A stretch of DNA of 64,000 bases from Kiritimatiellia bacterium (GTDB lineage Bacteria; Verrucomicrobiota; Kiritimatiellia; UBA8416; YA12-FULL-48-11): NCBI GenBank assembly GCA_028716365.1, contig JAQUPZ010000006.1, forward strand, positions 186,001-250,000. Direction: 5' to 3'. Below the pieces are notes generated by a model. It ran no database searches and was not told the DNA's origin. It was given only the letters and a program-made list of their open reading frames with translations. Positions 60,845 through 64,000 of this stretch are shown here, one piece after another. Within the stretch, counting starts at the first letter, position 1. Each line of letters opens with the position of its first letter. The position numbers and the translations under genes are program-made.

Positions 60845-63748
60845 ATGGAAGAACTGGCAACAATCATAAAAAGGAAAGGCCGCACGGTTGAATTAAGCGG
60901 TAACCAGCGCTTTTACCTTAAAGGCCGCGACAAAGGCTGGCTAATTGAGGCCGGGAGCCCGGATATTTTTGGTGTTAGGATGAAGGACGGCGAGCCGGTT
61001 GGAATGTGGACACATATATTCCGCGGGAAAGAAGGAAATCTTCTCCTTGGAAACGACGGCAAAGACAATACAGGCATAATGCTATTTGCCGTGGGGAAAC
61101 AGGGATCAAGACTCAGAGAATTCGATTTAAGCCTTATCAAAACCAAGCCTGTTTCCGATTCTCATACCTCAGAGATTGACAACCTCGTCAATTCATGGAT
61201 CGCAGACTTGTATGAAGGAATAGGAAAGGGAACCCTCTCTCCCCGCTTCTTCCAGGAGCTCAAGCCCGGCACCGACCTCACACTGCCTGCCTCATCATAT
61301 CACATTGTTCAAAACGAGAACCTGTGGATAAAACACACGAATGGAAAATCACTGTTAATGGACAGGCAGGATTGGCCAAGGATTGCAGAGGGTTCGTGGA
61401 TCCCTGTCCCGAAGGGCACCTGGTTGAAAACGGAAACGGACATCTGTCTCACCGCCTTGTCATCAACTGTCTTCGCCGGGGAAGCGGTCTTCTGGCCTTC
61501 TGTTGAGGCATTCAACAACCTCGCATTGTCATGTATTCAGGCAAACATGATACGCAATGAGCAGGAAAACCTGGCCCGGATGAACCAGAGGATAAAACAG
61601 GACCAGCATAACCTCTCTGCAGCCCTGGCGAAGTTTGCACGCATCCTGATGCCCGGACAGTCGAAATACACGGCAACCGGGGAACCCACCCCTCTTTACG
61701 CGGCTTGCCGGATTGTCGGGGAGGCACAACACATGTCAATCTGTGCCCCGAAACATAAAGCAGGAAGCCCGGCATTTGTTGCATCCGTTGACGAAATAGC
61801 GCGAAATTCAAAATGCCGCATGAGGAGAATAACACTCACCGGACGATGGTGGAATGCTGATATCGGGCCGATGCTTGTATTTCGAGAATCGGACCAGGCC
61901 CCGCTGGCCATGATCCCGAGATCACCCACCAGCTACGACGTGATCGATCCTTCAACGGGTACAAGGTCCCTGCTTACCAGGGAACTCTCGAAGACGATAC
62001 TGCCGTACGCTGTAACTTTCTACAGGCCATTCCCTGAAAAGGCACTCCAGGGCGGAGACCTGGCCAGGTTCGGTCTGGCTGGCTGTTTCAACGAAGTTTG
62101 GACTATCCTGTTGCTGGGCATTGCAGGCGCGTTCCTTGGACTCCTAACGCCTATTCTTACCGGATATATAATCGACGTGATAATTCCTGAAGCAGCTCGG
62201 AACGAAATGTTCCAGATCGCCGGCATCCTGTTCTTCTGCGGCCTGGCAATATCAGTGTTCAATTTCACGCGAAGCATTGCGCTTCTGCGCATACAGGGAA
62301 AACTCGACATTTCCGTCATGTCGGCACTGTGGGACCGGCTGCTGGCACTGCCCGTGCCGTTCTTCCGCAGGTTCACAGCCGGCGACTTGGCAACCCGTGC
62401 GATGGGGCTGCAGGGCATTTACCAGATGCTTTCCGGACAGGCAATCAGCGTTATCCTGTCATTGATTTTCTCTGTTTTCAACCTCGCGCTACTGTTCTAC
62501 TACAGCATGAAGATGGCTTTTCTTGCCGTCGGCCTGACTTTCCTGGGCGTGCTGATATCATGGATCGCCAGCGCATTCATCATCCGCTACCAGCGCATCC
62601 AGATGGAGTTGCAGGGGAAAAATGCCGGCACCATCCTCCAGCTACTTCTCGGCATTTCAAAAATCAGGGTTTCCGGAGTTGAAGATCGCGCTTTTGGTGT
62701 ATGGGCAGACCTCTTTTCGCGCCAGCGACAGGCAGAATTCAAAGCGTCCATTGTCTCGAAGTCGTTAATCACTTTCTATTCCGTTTACCCCATCATAACG
62801 AGCATGCTGATCTACATGTGGTTTGTCTGGAAAACATCGAGCACTCAGCTGAGCACAGGACAGTTTCTCGCATTTAATGCCGCATTTGCCGGTTTTCAGG
62901 CGGCGATCCAGCAGGCAGCGGATGTTGTTTCCTCGCTGCTGCAGGCTATCCCGATTTACGAAAGGTCCAAACCCATCCTTGAGGAATTCCCTGAAACAGA
63001 CGAATCCAAAAGCCCGCCCGGCGAACTGAGCGGCAACATACAGGTCCATCATGTTTTCTTCCGCTATGACAGCAGCGGACCTCTTATCCTAAAGGACCTG
63101 TCGATCAGAATCAACCCTGGCGAATTTGTAGGCATCGTCGGCGATTCCGGTTCGGGCAAATCGACCCTGTTCCGGCTTCTGCTTGGATTTGAAACACCCG
63201 AATCAGGTACAGTCTTCTACGATGGGCAGGATCTCCGATCCCTCGACATCAGGGAAGTCCGCCAGCAGATGGGTGTCGTTCTTCAAAACGACAAACTGAT
63301 GCCATCGTCCATTTTCAAGAACATCACAGGCGCATACAACCTTACCATTGATGACGCATGGGAAGCCGCACGCATGGTCGGCATATCCGACGACATAGAA
63401 GAGATGCCCATGGGAATGCAAACATTCATAGCGGAGGGAGGAACCACGTTCTCGGGTGGGCAACGCCAGAGGCTGCTTATTGCGAGAGCGCTGGTGCGGA
63501 GGCCCCGCATATTGTTCATGGACGAGGCAACAAGCGCGCTGGATAACCGCACTCAGCAGATCGTGAGCCAAAGCCTGGAACAGCTCCGCGTGACAAGGGT
63601 TGTGATTGCTCACAGGCTGAGCACCATCATAAACGCGGACCGCATCTACGTGATTCACAAGGGAGAAATGACAGAAATGGGGACCTACGGGGAACTGATG
63701 GCTGCAAACAGTTTCTTTGCGCGCCTGGCGAAGCGACAGCTGGCTTGA
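60845..63748 (+). CDS. Second NHLM ABC transporter/ATPase
   Basis: 967 residues from ATG 60845, 8 bases after the previous stop (the frame is open back into that gene, but alignment to the family starts near here). The N-terminal 430 residues are a soluble part with two cupin/cyclic-nucleotide-like beta segments (YLKGRDKGWLIEAGS and SSYHIVQNENLWI) and a bacteriocin-type linker. Membrane spans follow at about 470-760, then an ABC ATPase: VGDSGSGKSTLFRLL, FSGGQRQRLLIARALVRRP and LFMDEATSALD. No peptidase domain. It matches the NHLM_ABC2 group, always paired with the peptidase-bearing transporter, probably as a heterodimer. Confidence 0.9.
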   Translation: MEELATIIKRKGRTVELSGNQRFYLKGRDKGWLIEAGSPDIFGVRMKDGEPVGMWTHIFRGKEGNLLLGNDGKDNTGIMLFAVGKQGSRLREFDLSLIKTKPVSDSHTSEIDNLVNSWIADLYEGIGKGTLSPRFFQELKPGTDLTLPASSYHIVQNENLWIKHTNGKSLLMDRQDWPRIAEGSWIPVPKGTWLKTETDICLTALSSTVFAGEAVFWPSVEAFNNLALSCIQANMIRNEQENLARMNQRIKQDQHNLSAALAKFARILMPGQSKYTATGEPTPLYAACRIVGEAQHMSICAPKHKAGSPAFVASVDEIARNSKCRMRRITLTGRWWNADIGPMLVFRESDQAPLAMIPRSPTSYDVIDPSTGTRSLLTRELSKTILPYAVTFYRPFPEKALQGGDLARFGLAGCFNEVWTILLLGIAGAFLGLLTPILTGYIIDVIIPEAARNEMFQIAGILFFCGLAISVFNFTRSIALLRIQGKLDISVMSALWDRLLALPVPFFRRFTAGDLATRAMGLQGIYQMLSGQAISVILSLIFSVFNLALLFYYSMKMAFLAVGLTFLGVLISWIASAFIIRYQRIQMELQGKNAGTILQLLLGISKIRVSGVEDRAFGVWADLFSRQRQAEFKASIVSKSLITFYSVYPIITSMLIYMWFVWKTSSTQLSTGQFLAFNAAFAGFQAAIQQAADVVSSLLQAIPIYERSKPILEEFPETDESKSPPGELSGNIQVHHVFFRYDSSGPLILKDLSIRINPGEFVGIVGDSGSGKSTLFRLLLGFETPESGTVFYDGQDLRSLDIREVRQQMGVVLQNDKLMPSSIFKNITGAYNLTIDDAWEAARMVGISDDIEEMPMGMQTFIAEGGTTFSGGQRQRLLIARALVRRPRILFMDEATSALDNRTQQIVSQSLEQLRVTRVVIAHRLSTIINADRIYVIHKGEMTEMGTYGELMAANSFFARLAKRQLA

Positions 63749-63778
63749 TTATTACTGCCGGCAGAAGGAGATAATGCC

Positions 63779-64000
63779 ATGAATTGCAAATGGACGCTGA
63801 TGGGATTGACGCTGATTTTAACGTCATGCTCGATGTCGGATGATCCCGTTCATCAAAGAGCAAGACATATCCAGAAAATGAAGGGAGATATCGTCATCGG
63901 CATCGCCGCATCAAAGGACCCGCTGGAGCTTCCTTTGTGGATGGGCATGGAACTGGCAGTCAAGGAGATCAACGCCGCCGGGGGCATAATGGGCAGAAGA
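63779..64000 (+). CDS. Lipoprotein, branched-chain amino acid-type binding protein (partial, runs off window)
   Basis: ATG 63779 has AAGGAG 9 bases upstream and lies 31 bases after the ABC gene. The visible 74 residues show a lipoprotein signal (LILTSCS, Cys17) and IVIGIAASKD then LPLWMGMELAVKEINAAGG, the opening of Leu/Ile/Val-type periplasmic binding proteins (type 1 fold). Placement suggests it belongs to the same unit; role in export, sensing or uptake is open. Confidence 0.8.
   Translation, partial: MNCKWTLMGLTLILTSCSMSDDPVHQRARHIQKMKGDIVIGIAASKDPLELPLWMGMELAVKEINAAGGIMGRR

Noticed and set aside
1..64000. CRISPR arrays, prophage or rRNA operons
   Set aside because: No regularly spaced direct repeats, phage structural genes or rRNA-like sequence were noticed.
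41930..64000. PoyI-type hydroxylase and C1-type protease genes
   Set aside because: Looked for in this cluster but no matching motifs were found in any gene; they may lie beyond the right edge.

Overview
The window looks like a chromosomal segment of a Gram-negative bacterium of the PVC group (Lentisphaerota, Kiritimatiellota or a relative). This is inferred from gene content: a DUF1549/DUF1553 - DUF1501 - PPC-domain trio, a DUF1080 (3-keto-disaccharide hydrolase) protein, many exported twin-arginine enzymes, TolC/outer-membrane proteins and SGNH esterases. No 16S or other phylogenetic marker was examined, so the phylum is a guess.

Layout. (1) 1-4307: housekeeping genes. A leftward pgpH-ybeY-recO-lipoprotein operon diverges from holA, which is followed by tRNA-Thr(CGT). 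(2) 4308-13310: secreted glycan/nucleoside-type hydrolases (SGNH and SASA esterases, nucleoside hydrolase-like protein, M28 peptidase) and three exported proteins of uncertain function; two inverted copies of a GC-rich palindromic repeat bracket the first three genes. (3) 13383-19048: ferredoxin-nitroreductase, then acetate metabolism: acetyl-CoA synthetase, an OFA-type MFS transporter and an AcuC-like deacetylase. (4) 19057-32790: outer membrane protein, guaA, then more exported carbohydrate-related genes including the DUF1553/DUF1501/PPC trio. (5) 32874-40616: a leftward tetrapyrrole and cytochrome c operon. In transcription order it is Met8-HemA fusion, HemC-CobA-HemD fusion, HemB, HemL, CbiX/SirB-like chelatase, ResB, CcsA. 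Siroheme-forming activities inside a heme/cytochrome operon suggest a siroheme-dependent heme route. (6) 40617-41800: debris, consisting of a broken DUF4143 ATPase gene and a stub of a REP-type tyrosine transposase. (7) 41930-64000: a RiPP (ribosomal peptide) cluster with visibly higher GC.

The RiPP cluster is the main find. It encodes two nitrile-hydratase-leader (NHLP/proteusin) precursors, three B12-type radical SAM C-methyltransferases, a PoyD-like radical SAM epimerase, a PoyE-like methyltransferase, a stand-alone LanM-type dehydratase with no cyclase, a small membrane protein, a divergent HExxH metallopeptidase, and an export line (TolC, HlyD/NHLM, C39-peptidase ABC transporter, second NHLM ABC transporter). 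The set and the core peptide closely resemble the polytheonamide family of beta-helical pore-forming toxins. The second precursor's core has Asn at core positions 15, 21, 27, 33 and 39, an exact six-residue ladder. The first precursor appears frameshifted by one base: an Asn-rich continuation lies in another frame just past its stop codon.

How it would work together (inference): leader-guided dehydration of Thr1, D-residue installation, Asn N-methylation and C-methylation in the cytoplasm, then leader cleavage at the VAGG motif by the C39 transporter during export through HlyD/TolC. The metallopeptidase is an alternative or additional protease. The window ends inside a lipoprotein that looks like a branched-chain-amino-acid-type binding protein.
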